DNA from: Acinetobacter chinensis | Lineage (GTDB): Bacteria; Pseudomonadota; Gammaproteobacteria; Pseudomonadales; Moraxellaceae | Assembly (NCBI RefSeq): GCF_002165375.2 | Contig: NZ_CP032134.1 | Location: 2,108,001 to 2,172,000, forward strand | Direction: 5' to 3' | Length of the DNA stretch: 64,000 nt | Program-made: the position numbers and the translations under genes | Notes under the pieces: generated by a model | Told to the model about the DNA's origin: nothing | The model's input: only the letters and a program-made list of their open reading frames with translations | Database searches by the model: none | Shown here: piece after piece, positions 42,860 to 52,500 of the stretch | How positions within the stretch are numbered: the first letter of the stretch is position 1 | How the letters are laid out: every line of letters begins with the position of its first letter

Positions 42860-44146
42860 ATGAATATTTTAGTTTTGGGTAATGGCGGTCGTGAACATGC
42901 ACTTGCATGGAAAATCGCACAGGATGACAAAGTCGCAAAAGTATTTGTAGCACCGGGCAATGCTGGTTCTGCAACTGAAAATAAATGCGAAAATGTTGCC
43001 TTAAATATTTTAGACAACAATGCGATTATCGACTTTGCAAAAAACAATGCGGTTGATTTAGTGATCGTGGGTCCTGAAGCACCGCTTGTAAATGGTGTGG
43101 TTGATGCATGCCGTGCTGCTGATGTAAAAATCTGGGGTCCAACTCAGTTCGCTGCACAGCTTGAAGGTTCTAAAGCATTTGCGAAACACTTCCTGAAACG
43201 CCATAACATCCCTACAGCTTTCTATGACGTATTTACAGAAGTAGATGCGGCTAAAGCATTTGTAGAAAAAAATGGTGCGCCGATCGTGATCAAGGCAGAC
43301 GGTCTTGCTGCAGGTAAAGGTGTAATTGTTGCCATGACCAATCAGGAAGCATTTGATGCGATTGATGACATGCTCGCTGGCAATAAATTTGGTGATGCAG
43401 GTTCACGTGTCGTCATCGAAGAATTCCTTGCAGGTGAGGAAGCGTCTTTCATTTGTATGATTGATGGCGACAACATCTTGCCAATGGCGACTTCTCAAGA
43501 TCACAAACGTATTTTTGAGGGCGACCAAGGTCCAAACACTGGCGGTATGGGTGCTTACTCTCCTGCTCCTGTTGTGACTGCGGATGTATTTGAAAAAACC
43601 ATGCGTGAAGTGATGCGTCCAACTGTAGATGGTATGAAAGCAGATGGTCACGTTTACACAGGTTTCTTATATGCAGGCTTAATGATTGATGAACAAGGTC
43701 AACCAAAAGTGATCGAGTTCAACTGTCGTTTTGGTGATCCTGAAACTCAACCGATCATGATGCGCTTAAAATCGTCATTGGTGGATCTGGTTGAAGCAGG
43801 CATTGCGGGTAATTTACCTGCGGAAGCTGATTGGGATGAGCGTAAAACTGTCGGTATCGTTCTAGCATCTAAAGGCTATCCTGAAACTTCTAGCAATGGC
43901 GATGTGATTTCAGGTTTAGACACTGAAATGGCTGATGCTAAAGTATTCCATGCAGGTACGAAAGCCAATGAAAATGGCGACATCGTAACTGCTGGTGGTC
44001 GTGTACTTTGTGTGACTGCACTTGGTAATACCATTGGGGAAGCTCAAGCTAAAGCCTTGGAACTTTGCCAAAAAGTAACGTTTGATGGCGTTCAATACCG
44101 TAAAGATATTGGTTACCGTGCGATTGCACGTGAAAATGCTGAATAA
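42860..44146 (+). CDS. purD: phosphoribosylamine-glycine ligase (GAR synthetase)
   Basis: This 428-residue ATP-grasp enzyme is the second committed step of purine synthesis. MNILVLGNGGREHALAWKIAQ, VVGPEAPLVNGVVDACR, GAPIVIKADGLAAGKGVIVA, FLAGEEASFICMIDG, DHKRIFEGDQGPNTGGMGAYSP and EFNCRFGDPETQPIMMRL are all present. ATG 42860 has GGAAGGA upstream; an in-frame TTG two codons earlier was rejected. The last ~70 codons and the terminator are partly duplicated at 45611-45766, beyond a two-gene insertion. The copy here is the intact one. Confidence 0.96.
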   Translation: MNILVLGNGGREHALAWKIAQDDKVAKVFVAPGNAGSATENKCENVALNILDNNAIIDFAKNNAVDLVIVGPEAPLVNGVVDACRAADVKIWGPTQFAAQLEGSKAFAKHFLKRHNIPTAFYDVFTEVDAAKAFVEKNGAPIVIKADGLAAGKGVIVAMTNQEAFDAIDDMLAGNKFGDAGSRVVIEEFLAGEEASFICMIDGDNILPMATSQDHKRIFEGDQGPNTGGMGAYSPAPVVTADVFEKTMREVMRPTVDGMKADGHVYTGFLYAGLMIDEQGQPKVIEFNCRFGDPETQPIMMRLKSSLVDLVEAGIAGNLPAEADWDERKTVGIVLASKGYPETSSNGDVISGLDTEMADAKVFHAGTKANENGDIVTAGGRVLCVTALGNTIGEAQAKALELCQKVTFDGVQYRKDIGYRAIARENAE

Positions 44147-44170
44147 GTTTTCATAGTCTCAGTATTTTAA

Positions 44171-44193
44171 AAACCCGCTTAGGCGGGTTTTTT
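44171..44193 (+). terminator. terminator of purD
   Basis: AAACCCGC/GCGGGTTT stem, TTAG loop, then TTT. A decayed duplicate of this terminator lies at 45744-45766. Confidence 0.92.
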
Positions 44194-44232
44194 GATATAT
44201 TCAATTAAATATCAAACAAATACTTTCTAAAA

Positions 44233-45063
44233 ATGCTCTTTAATTTATTTAATCAACCATCTGAAGAAATACAATATTTAGGGACACCCTATACTCAAGA
44301 TTGTTTGGACGCTATTGGCATCATTCTCCAAACTCAAATACACATTGAAAAAGCACTACTTTTATCCTGCAATCAAGCACATGCATATTTAATAAAATCT
44401 CATAGAAATACTTACATTATCAGATCAGGCTTTAGATCAGGCTACCCTGGTGAAGGACCAAAAGGATTAGCATCATCACTGCAACTTCTTTTAAAGCACA
44501 ATATAGCAGTAGACGAAATTAATATTTCTGAAAAATTAATGAAGAAAATCAATCATAGTTCATTGCCAGATACTGATATTGAAATAATGTTAAAAACCGA
44601 AGTTGTACGACCAACTAACATATACGAATACATCTATGAAATTTATAAAACTACGGAATACCAAGTCACAAATGACCGTTACTATCCAACAGAATTACCC
44701 TACCACTTAATTGATTCTCAAATTTTAGATCTTGCTCTTAAATTTAACGATGATCCTAATCGCTCGATTTTTAATGCTTTTATAAGATTAGAAAATATAG
44801 TTCAAAATCGTATTAATAGTGATAAACATTCCTCAGCATTATTTGAATATGCCTTCTGTTCTGAAAACCGGCCATTGATTTGTAAAAATGAAGATAAAAG
44901 AGCATCTCAAGCAACAGGAAGAATTTTTCCCAACATATATAAAGCTTTCAGAAATGAACACGCTCATAATGAGGTATCAAAACCTTTAAAGACATTAATG
45001 CGTGAGTTTTTACTCATTAATGAACTTTATATACTTGAAAGTGAAGCAATCCAACGATCATGA
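44233..45063 (+). CDS. HEPN-like protein (TIGR02391/Ymh-type C-terminus), possible defence or toxin protein
   Basis: This 276-residue, very AT-rich gene stands out in base use from purD. The C-terminal ~120 residues are helical. They contain LIDSQILDLALKFNDDPNRSIFNAFIRLENIVQNRI and then AFRNEHAHNEVSKPLKTLMREFLLINELYI. RNEHAH (240-245) is an exact HEPN-type R-N-x3-H motif, as found in many RNases of abortive-infection and toxin systems and in the TIGR02391 family. The N-terminal half is unrecognised. Its stop overlaps the ATG of the following acetyltransferase gene (ATGA). Function as a nuclease is inference; non-catalytic HEPN domains are also common. Confidence 0.6.
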   Translation: MLFNLFNQPSEEIQYLGTPYTQDCLDAIGIILQTQIHIEKALLLSCNQAHAYLIKSHRNTYIIRSGFRSGYPGEGPKGLASSLQLLLKHNIAVDEINISEKLMKKINHSSLPDTDIEIMLKTEVVRPTNIYEYIYEIYKTTEYQVTNDRYYPTELPYHLIDSQILDLALKFNDDPNRSIFNAFIRLENIVQNRINSDKHSSALFEYAFCSENRPLICKNEDKRASQATGRIFPNIYKAFRNEHAHNEVSKPLKTLMREFLLINELYILESEAIQRS

Positions 45064-45617
45064 CCATCCAACTCCAAACCCCTCGCCTAATCCTACGCCA
45101 ATGGCAAGATTCCGACACTGCCCCATTTATCCAAATGTGTGCAGATGACGAGGTCATGCGCTATTTTCCTAAAAAACTTGATGCAACTGAAGCCACTGCT
45201 TTTCTGCAACGTATCCAAAATGACATTAAAAAACGTGGTTGGGGCTTATTTGCAGTAGAGCTAAAAGCTACAGGTGAATTTATTGGATTTATCGGCTTAC
45301 ACGTTCATCCACCTGAGTTTGAAATAGCCGATGCCCCTGAGATTGGCTGGCGTTTACTACCCCAATACTGGCATCAAGGTTATGCAACCGAAGGCGCTAA
45401 AGCTGTGTTAAAGCATGCTTTTAGAAACTTACGTATAGATCGTGTAATTTCATTAACTGCCTGCATCAACACACCATCCGAAGGTGTTATGCAAAGACTC
45501 GGCATGGATAAAGTCAGAGAGTTTGATCATCCTTTTGTTCCTGATGATCATCCATTACATCGTCATGTACTGTACGAAATACATCGCGGTGATTTTCTGC
45601 ATCATACATTTTGTTGA
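45060..45617 (+). CDS. GNAT family N-acetyltransferase (RimJ/RimL type)
   Basis: This 185-residue protein has the RimL-type start LQTPRLILRQWQDSDTAPFIQM, the acetyl-CoA region GWRLLPQYWHQGYATEGAKAVLKHAF, and the late signature ACINTPSEGVMQRLGM. It would acetylate an amino group on a protein N-terminus or small molecule. It overlaps the upstream HEPN-like gene by 4 bp, so the two are translationally coupled. Its stop codon TGA lies exactly where a duplicated purD 3' fragment begins, so the natural C-terminus may have been replaced at the junction (last residues HHTFC). Confidence 0.85.
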   Translation: MTIQLQTPRLILRQWQDSDTAPFIQMCADDEVMRYFPKKLDATEATAFLQRIQNDIKKRGWGLFAVELKATGEFIGFIGLHVHPPEFEIADAPEIGWRLLPQYWHQGYATEGAKAVLKHAFRNLRIDRVISLTACINTPSEGVMQRLGMDKVREFDHPFVPDDHPLHRHVLYEIHRGDFLHHTFC

Positions 45618-45766
45618 TGCAAAAATATTTCATACAGGTACTAAAGCCAATGAAAATGGCGACACCGTGAATGCTGGCGGTCGTGTACTGTGTGATTGCA
45701 CCTGAAAATGCTGAATAACTTTTCATCGTCTCAGTATTTAAAAAAACCCGCTTAGGTGGGTTTTTT
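45611..45766 (+). pseudogene. purD: decayed duplicate of the purD 3' end and terminator
   Basis: From GATGC at 45617 the DNA matches purD from 43934 at most positions. In another frame it still reads VDAKIFHTGTKANENGD, compared with ADAKVFHAGTKANENGD in PurD. Near 45694 about 108 bp of purD are missing (TGTG..TTGCAC joined to GAAAATGCTGAATAA). The match then runs through the stop, TTTTCAT.GTCTCAGTATTT, and the hairpin AAACCCGC/GTGGGTTT with its T-run. It marks the old 3' end of purD, pushed downstream by the HEPN/GNAT cassette. Confidence 0.85.
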
Positions 45767-45796
45767 CATTTAGCAAAAGAATCGATCAGCTACGGT

Positions 45797-45925
45797 TTAT
45801 AAAGGCTTCAGCTCAAAGCTTAAACTCAAAACAGGATTTCTGGATTTTCCATAAACAGTCAACCGTTGCCCATCATCAGATAATGCAACGCTCTGTAAGA
45901 AATTTTGAAAAAAAGACAGGATGGC
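45797..45925 (-). pseudogene. C-terminal gene remnant
   Basis: Minus-strand frame without a start, entered just after TGA. It reads FQNFLQSVALSDDGQRLTVY followed by GKSRNPVLSLSFELKPL and a stop. This has convincing protein-like composition, but no family was recognised. A further weak coding trace on the same strand lies at 46015-46137 (ADVFDAKKPKPEANCIMKKG then a stop). A plus-strand frame at 45883-46194 is not credible. Otherwise 45926-46604 shows no gene. Confidence 0.4.
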
Positions 45926-46604
45926 TCATTCATTACCTAACTGGTATTTTCCGGACGTTGTTTTATTTAAAATTACTGCAGATATTTATATTTAATCAGA
46001 AATTTATAAGCACCTTACCGTTTTCCATGAGTACGGTTCTCATACCCTTTTTTCATTATACAGTTAGCTTCAGGTTTTGGCTTTTTTGCATCAAAAACAT
46101 CTGCTCCCCTACTGAGTATCCAAAACAGTCTGATCACTCATACAGCTTCTGGAACAAGGCTTTATTTCAGCTACATGCTGATCGTCTATGTTGATCTTTC
46201 AGCTCTAAGTACATTCTTAGATTCAACCCGATGCCTGCAAAGCAGCTATATTCATAATTCAGATAGTAAATTCAAAAAAATTTATATATTCAATATAAGT
46301 AAATTCAGAGGATAAATTTGCTTCCATGTTTAATAAAAGCTTTTGTTTTCTATATTCTTTTCTTTAAAGTGTTAAATTAGAACATTATTCACGTTAAAAC
46401 ATCACCATAGTGCAACACTATTTATAATTAAATTTTATTGGTATGATAAACAAATCTTTAGAGTAAAATTTTCAAAAATACCTGAAAGCCGTTGTACTGC
46501 TGCATTCCAAGAGCATCAGATACTGCCTGTATTTCAGGACTCTGGAACCATTTTAAATTTAATGTAATGCAGACATTCCGGCATTTGCATTTCAGGACTT
46601 ATAC

Positions 46605-47480
46605 ATGAAAAAGTTATTCAGCGTTTTGCTCAGCGCCTCTGTTCTGACTCTGTCAGCATGTGGTAAGCAGGAAGCCCCAAAAACTGAACAGGCAGCTGCA
46701 TCTGCCGGTGAACTGACTACAGTTACCCTGGCATCAAGTGGTTCAGATACAGATATCTGGAACTACATCGCGACATTGCCTGAAACAAAACAGGCTGGTA
46801 TTGAGCTGAAAGTTAAAAACTTTACTGACTATGTATCCATGAATACTGCCGTAGCGAATAAGGAAATTGATGCAAATGCATTCCAGTCCTACGCTTACAT
46901 GGTTGCGTACAATGACAACAACAAAGATAAGGTTGCACCAATCGCAACGACATATCTTGAGCCAATGGGTATCTATTCAAGCAAAGTGAAAAAAGTTGAA
47001 GACTTTGCCACTGGCGCTACCATTGCGATTCCAAATGACGGTGCAAACGAATCCCGTGCGCTTTTATTATTACAGTCTGCAGGTCTGGTAAAATTGAAGG
47101 CTGACTTTGATAATGTAAAAGGCACACCTGCTGATATTACTGAAAATAAAAAGAATATTGTGATCAAACCGATTCAGATGGCTACAGCTGTCCGTGCTAA
47201 AGATGAAGTGGATGCCATTGTTCTGGGTAATGTGCTTGCAATGGAAGGTGGTCTGAACGTGATCCGTGACTCTATCTATCATGAGCCGATTGACCAGTCG
47301 ACCAAAATGAATGTCAACATTGTCGCTGTTGCTGATTCACGTAAAAATGATCCTGTACTTGAGAAACTGGGAACGCTTTACCATACTCCTGCGGTTGAAA
47401 AATACATTCAGGAACATTTTGATGGTACAAAAGTGGATGTAAATAAACCTGTCAGCTATCTGACAGAATCAAAACAGTAA
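46605..47480 (+). CDS. metQ: MetQ/NlpA family substrate-binding lipoprotein (methionine ABC importer)
   Basis: This 291-residue lipoprotein has the signal MKKLFSVLLSASVLTLSAC, with lipobox LSAC and Cys19. It has the NlpA-family ligand-binding fold: GIELKVKNFTDYVSMNTAVANKEIDANAFQ, YLEPMGIYSSKVK, IAIPNDGANESRALLLLQSAGL, and DAIVLGNVLAMEGGL. It would capture D- or L-methionine in the periplasm and deliver it to MetNI. It precedes metN and metI with a strong hairpin terminator between, so the binding protein may be made in excess. Confidence 0.9.
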   Translation: MKKLFSVLLSASVLTLSACGKQEAPKTEQAAASAGELTTVTLASSGSDTDIWNYIATLPETKQAGIELKVKNFTDYVSMNTAVANKEIDANAFQSYAYMVAYNDNNKDKVAPIATTYLEPMGIYSSKVKKVEDFATGATIAIPNDGANESRALLLLQSAGLVKLKADFDNVKGTPADITENKKNIVIKPIQMATAVRAKDEVDAIVLGNVLAMEGGLNVIRDSIYHEPIDQSTKMNVNIVAVADSRKNDPVLEKLGTLYHTPAVEKYIQEHFDGTKVDVNKPVSYLTESKQ

Positions 47481-47496
47481 TATAATTTCTTAAACA

Positions 47497-47526
47497 AAAC
47501 AGGCAAAGTAACTTTGCCTGTTTTTT
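47497..47526 (+). terminator. terminator between metQ and metN
   Basis: AAACAGGCAAAGT/ACTTTGCCTGTTT stem (13 bp) followed by six Ts. Partial read-through would still reach metN, which starts 25 bp later. Confidence 0.88.
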
Positions 47527-47550
47527 CATTTTTGTACAGTTTTTGACGAT

Positions 47551-48576
47551 ATGATTGAATTTAAAGACATTTCAAAACACTATGAGCTGAAAGGTCAGAC
47601 CCTGCGCGCACTGGATAATATTAATCTAACGATTCCAGCCGGCAGTATTTTTGGCATTATTGGTTATAGTGGTGCCGGTAAAAGCACCTTAATCCGCCTG
47701 ATTAATCTGCTTGAACGCCCAAACTCCGGTCAGGTGATTATTAATCAGCAGGATTTTACTGCGCTGAATGCACGTTCATTACGTCAGGAGCGTGCAGGAA
47801 TCGGTATGATTTTCCAGCATTTCAACCTGTTGCAGACTAAAACGGTTGCGGCAAATATTGAAATGCCACTGAAACTGCTGGGTGTGGCTAAGGCTGAGCG
47901 CGAAAAACGCCTGGATGAGTTGCTTGAGTTCATTGACCTGAAGCACAAGAAAGATGCTTATCCTGATGAACTGTCTGGTGGGCAGAAGCAGCGTGTCGGT
48001 ATTGCCCGAGCACTGGCAAATCATCCTAAAATTCTGCTTTGTGATGAAGCAACCTCTGCCCTTGATCCACAGACGACCAAGTCTGTTCTGGAATTATTGA
48101 AAAAAATCAATAAAGAGCAAGGAATCACCATCGTCATGGTCACCCATGAGATGGATGTGATTGAATCTGTCTGCGACTATGTGGCTGTCATGGAGCAAGG
48201 TAAAGTGATTGAAACAGGAACTACCCTGGATATTTTCAGTCAGCCACAGCATCCAACAACCAAAAATTTTATTCAGACTGTATTACAGCAGCAGCTGCCG
48301 GTCAGTATTCTGAATAATCTTGAAAATCAGAACCACAAAAGTATTTACAGCCTGCAGTTTCTTGGAACTTCAGCGCAGGAAACCGTTGTTCAGGCTGCCA
48401 TCAAACAGTTTGATATCAGCCTGAATATTTTATTTGCCAACATGACTGAAATTAATGGTTCTGTAATTGGGCAAATGTTCATTCAGCTTTTAGGCGATCC
48501 TAAAATTATTAAACAGACCATTGCGTTCTTTGAACAGAATGGCGTCAAAGTTGAACAGCCAGGAGTCAGCGCATGA
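47551..48576 (+). CDS. metN: methionine ABC transporter ATP-binding protein
   Basis: This 341-residue protein has Walker A GYSGAGKST, the Q-loop IFQHFNLLQTKTV, the ABC signature LSGGQKQR, Walker B ILLCDEATSALDP and switch His in VTHEMDV. The C-terminal ~90 residues (from about 255, LQFLGTSAQETVVQAAIKQF) form a NIL/ACT-like domain that in MetN binds methionine and inhibits transport. The stop overlaps metI by 4 bp. Confidence 0.93.
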   Translation: MIEFKDISKHYELKGQTLRALDNINLTIPAGSIFGIIGYSGAGKSTLIRLINLLERPNSGQVIINQQDFTALNARSLRQERAGIGMIFQHFNLLQTKTVAANIEMPLKLLGVAKAEREKRLDELLEFIDLKHKKDAYPDELSGGQKQRVGIARALANHPKILLCDEATSALDPQTTKSVLELLKKINKEQGITIVMVTHEMDVIESVCDYVAVMEQGKVIETGTTLDIFSQPQHPTTKNFIQTVLQQQLPVSILNNLENQNHKSIYSLQFLGTSAQETVVQAAIKQFDISLNILFANMTEINGSVIGQMFIQLLGDPKIIKQTIAFFEQNGVKVEQPGVSA

Positions 48577-49268
48577 GAGATCTGTTTGTTCAATGGCTGA
48601 CTGAAATCACAGCTCCTTACTGGCACAGCCCGCTTTCAATCGATCAGTTTGTTACGGCTCTGCAGGAAACCTTTCACATGGTGTTTTTTGCCATGCTGTT
48701 CGGTACACTTTGGGGATTCATTCAGGCTGTTATTTTACTGGTGACCCGCCCTGAAGGCATTATGCCCAACCGAGCTGTCTATCATTTACTGAACCCGATT
48801 GTAAATGCCCTGCGTTCACTGCCATTTATTATTCTCCTGATCGCTGCGATTCCACTGACTAAATTCCTGGTGGGTACATCTATTGGAACATGGGCAGCCA
48901 TTGTGCCATTAACGATTTATGTAGGACCCTATATTGGTCGTCTGATCGAGACTTCCCTGCTTGAAGTGAATGCAGGAATTGTAGAGTCTGCTCAGGCAAT
49001 GGGTGCATCCCCGTTACAGATCATTTTTAAATTTATTATTCCGGAAGCACGCAGCTCTCTGATTTTAAATCTGACCACCGCAACCATCAGCCTGATCGGA
49101 GCAACTGCCATGGCAGGTGCTGTCGGAGCCGGTGGTATTGGTGATCTTGCTATTTCTTATGGTTATCAACGTTTTGATACCAGTGTTGTCATTCTGACAG
49201 TTATAGTCCTGCTGATCCTGGTTCAGTTGGTACAGAGTCTGGGTGACTGGTTGTCTAAAATCAAATAA
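48573..49268 (+). CDS. metI: methionine ABC transporter permease
   Basis: This 231-residue inner-membrane protein has five to six helices and the coupling (EAA) loop SAQAMGASPLQIIFKFIIPEA, followed by GATAMAGAVGAGGIGDLAI, characteristic of MetI. It forms the channel with two MetN subunits. It starts within the end of metN (ATGA overlap). A hairpin follows. Confidence 0.93.
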   Translation: MRDLFVQWLTEITAPYWHSPLSIDQFVTALQETFHMVFFAMLFGTLWGFIQAVILLVTRPEGIMPNRAVYHLLNPIVNALRSLPFIILLIAAIPLTKFLVGTSIGTWAAIVPLTIYVGPYIGRLIETSLLEVNAGIVESAQAMGASPLQIIFKFIIPEARSSLILNLTTATISLIGATAMAGAVGAGGIGDLAISYGYQRFDTSVVILTVIVLLILVQLVQSLGDWLSKIK

Positions 49269-49289
49269 GCAAAACTTCATGATCAGTTC

Positions 49290-49320
49290 AAATGCCTTCA
49301 GTTCCTGGAGGCATTTTTAT
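49290..49320 (+). terminator. terminator of metNI
   Basis: AATGCCT/AGGCATT stem with an interior CAG/CTG extension, followed by TTTATTT. Confidence 0.8.
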
Positions 49321-49522
49321 TTACACAGTCATTTTCCGTTGACTATAAGGAAGTCGAGCTATCCCGCAACTGTCTAAGCCCGCTGTAAACACAACACTTT
49401 AGAACTTTATCTCTGCATTTTAAGTTCAGAATTGTGCCACTTTCCCCAAGTGCTTAAATAATCACGTATGCAGATCTTTTTTGCGTGCTAAAATGTTCAG
49501 CAGTTTTTGCAAGGATTGATTT

Positions 49523-52500
49523 ATGCAGTTTGTACATCTTGGTATTCATACAGAGTTTTCGATTACGGAATCAATCGTACGTGTGCCTGAATTAATTAAA
49601 ACTGCCTCCAGTCAATCCATGCCGGCTCTGGCGATTACAGACCTGTCAAACCTTCATGCTGCAGTCAAGTTCTATAATAAATGCATGGGCAAAGGGATTA
49701 AACCCATTTTCGGAAGTACCATCCGCCTGAATGATGCTGAACATCGGGCAACCCTACTTGCCATGACCAATAAAGGCTGGCGCAGTCTGACGGAAATCGT
49801 TTCCCGTGGTTATATTGAAGGACAGCAGCTTTCCATTCCATGCATTCAGAAAGACTGGATACTGGAACAGTCAGATGACATCATTGTACTGCTCGGTATG
49901 CACAGCGATGTCGGCAAAATGCTGTGCTCTGCCAATCCTCAGAAAGCTGAACCCTTACTTGAAGAATGGATTCATAAGTTTGGCAATCGGGTTTATCTGG
50001 CTTTAACCCGTACTGAGCGCCCGTTTGAAGAAGACTTTATTCAGGAAGCGGTGAAACTGGCAGCAAAATACAATATCGGTGTGGTTGCACATAACGATGT
50101 GCACTTCCTCACACGCGAGGACTACGAAGCGCATGAAGCCCGTGTCTGTATTGCTGATGGTTATGTACTGAATGACAGCCGTCGTCCAAAAACCTATAGT
50201 ACAGAGCAGTATTTCAAAACAGCCGAGGAAATGATCGAGCTGTTTTCAGATATTCCAAGTGCTATAGAAAATACCGTCAATATTGCCAAGCGTTGTAATG
50301 TAGCACTCCGACTGGGCTTTAACGATTTACCTGATTATCCAATTCCTGAAGGTCATACCATTGACACCTTCTTTGCGCATATATCCGAAGAAGGTCTGGA
50401 AGAACGTTTAAATTTTCTGTATCCACCTGAAAAGCGTGATGAAGACTGGGCTGAAATCCGTAAGCCTTATGACGAGCGTCTGGCCTATGAAATTAACATC
50501 ATTAATAAAATGGGCTTCCCAGGCTACTTCCTGATCGTCATGGACTTCATTGGCTGGTCTAAAAACAATGGTGTACCCGTTGGACCAGGTCGTGGTTCAG
50601 GTGCAGGTTCACTGGTGGCATACAGTCTGAAAATTACAGACCTTGATCCCTTACGTTATGACTTACTTTTCGAGCGTTTCTTAAACCCTGAACGTGTTTC
50701 GATGCCCGATTTCGACGTCGATTTCTGTATTGCAGGTCGTGATAAAGTCATTGACTACGTGGCACGTCACTATGGTCGGGATGCAGTCTCACAGATTGCA
50801 ACATTCGGAACCATGGCGGCAAAAGGTGCAATTCGTGACGTTGCGCGTGTTCTAGGTAAATCTTATGGTCTGGCTGACCGTATTTCAAAAATGATTCCGA
50901 CCAAGCCTTTAGGCTTAACCTTAGAGGAATCCATTGAAGCTGAGCCACAACTCAAAGACATTGTGACCAATCCTTCCAATCCAGATAATGATGATGCTTC
51001 TGAAATCTGGGAAATGGCACTCAAACTTGAAGGAATCACCCGAAACACCGGTAAGCACGCCGGTGGTGTGGTGATCGCACCGACCAAAATTACCGACTAC
51101 TCTGCGGTCATGTGTGAAGCCGATGGTACTGCACGTGTTGCACAGTTCGATAAAGATGATGTTGAAGCAGCAGGTCTGGTTAAATTCGACTTCCTGGGTC
51201 TGCGTAACTTAACCGTGATTGAAGATGCGGTACAGAACATCAACAAACGGATTCAAGCCGATCAGCCTTTGGATATTGCGCATATTCCTCTGGATGATGT
51301 TGATGCCTACTTAGTTTTTGCTGAAGCAAATACCACAGCGGTATTCCAGTTTGAATCCGTCGGCATGAAAAAAATGCTGAAGGAAGCTAAACCAAGTAAG
51401 TTCGAAGAAATTATTGCATTCGTATCTTTATACCGACCAGGTCCAATGGATCTGATTCCTGACTTTATTCATCGTATGCATGGCGGCGAGTTTGAATATC
51501 TACATCCTTTGCTTGAAGGTGTGCTCGAACCGACCTATGGAATTATGGTTTATCAGGAACAGGTGATGCAGGCAGCACAGTTCTGTGCAGGCTACACACT
51601 GGGTGGCGCGGACTTACTCCGTCGTGCCATGGGTAAAAAGAAAGTCGAGGAAATGGAGAAACAGCGTGCAACCTTTATTGAAGGTGCTGCGCTCAAAGAT
51701 ATTGATGCAAAAACAGCGAACCATATTTTCGACTATATGGAAAAATTCGCAGGTTATGGTTTTAACAAATCACATGCGGCAGCTTATGCACTGGTTGCCT
51801 ACCAGACTGCTTGGTTAAAAGCGCATTACCCTTCAGAGTTTATGGCTGCGGTCATGTCTTCAGAAATGCAGAATACGGACAACATTGTATTTCTGATTGA
51901 TGACTGCCGGATCAATGGACTGGAAGTGCTTCCCCCTTCAGTCAATATGTCGTTCTACCAGTTCCATGCCAGCGATGCTCAGACCATTATCTATGGACTG
52001 GGTGCCATTAAAGGTGTGGGTGAACAGGCAATGCAGTCTGTGATTGACTCACGTCTGCATGATGGTCCATTTAAAGATCTGTTTGACTTCTGTCATCGGG
52101 TCGATCTGAAAAAAATCAACAAACGTACACTTGAAGCCCTGATCCGTGCAGGTGCGCTCGACTGTCTGGGCATTGAACGTTCAAGTCTGATGCTGCAGCT
52201 CCCAGAAGCTGTTCAGGCTGCTGACCAGGCACGTTCCAACCGCGAAACCGGAATCATGGATCTGTTTGGTGAAGTTGAAGAAGTTCAGCGTAAACCGGCA
52301 AAACCAGTCAAACCGTGGTCAGATGAAGTCCGTCTGAAAGGCGAAAAAGATACCCTGGGCTTATACCTGACAGGACATCCGATTGATGTATACCGCCCTG
52401 AACTTAAATCTTTCATTCCATGCCGTATCAATGAACTGACGCCGACCCGACGTGGTGTGACGACTGTCTTTGCAGGACTGGTGGTGGACGTTGCAAACTT

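Noticed and set aside
45883..46194. 103-codon plus-strand frame
   Set aside because: No ribosome site, unlikely composition, overlaps better coding traces on the other strand.
46300..46604. SAM or methionine riboswitch before metQ
   Set aside because: No conserved core of the known SAM riboswitch classes could be seen.
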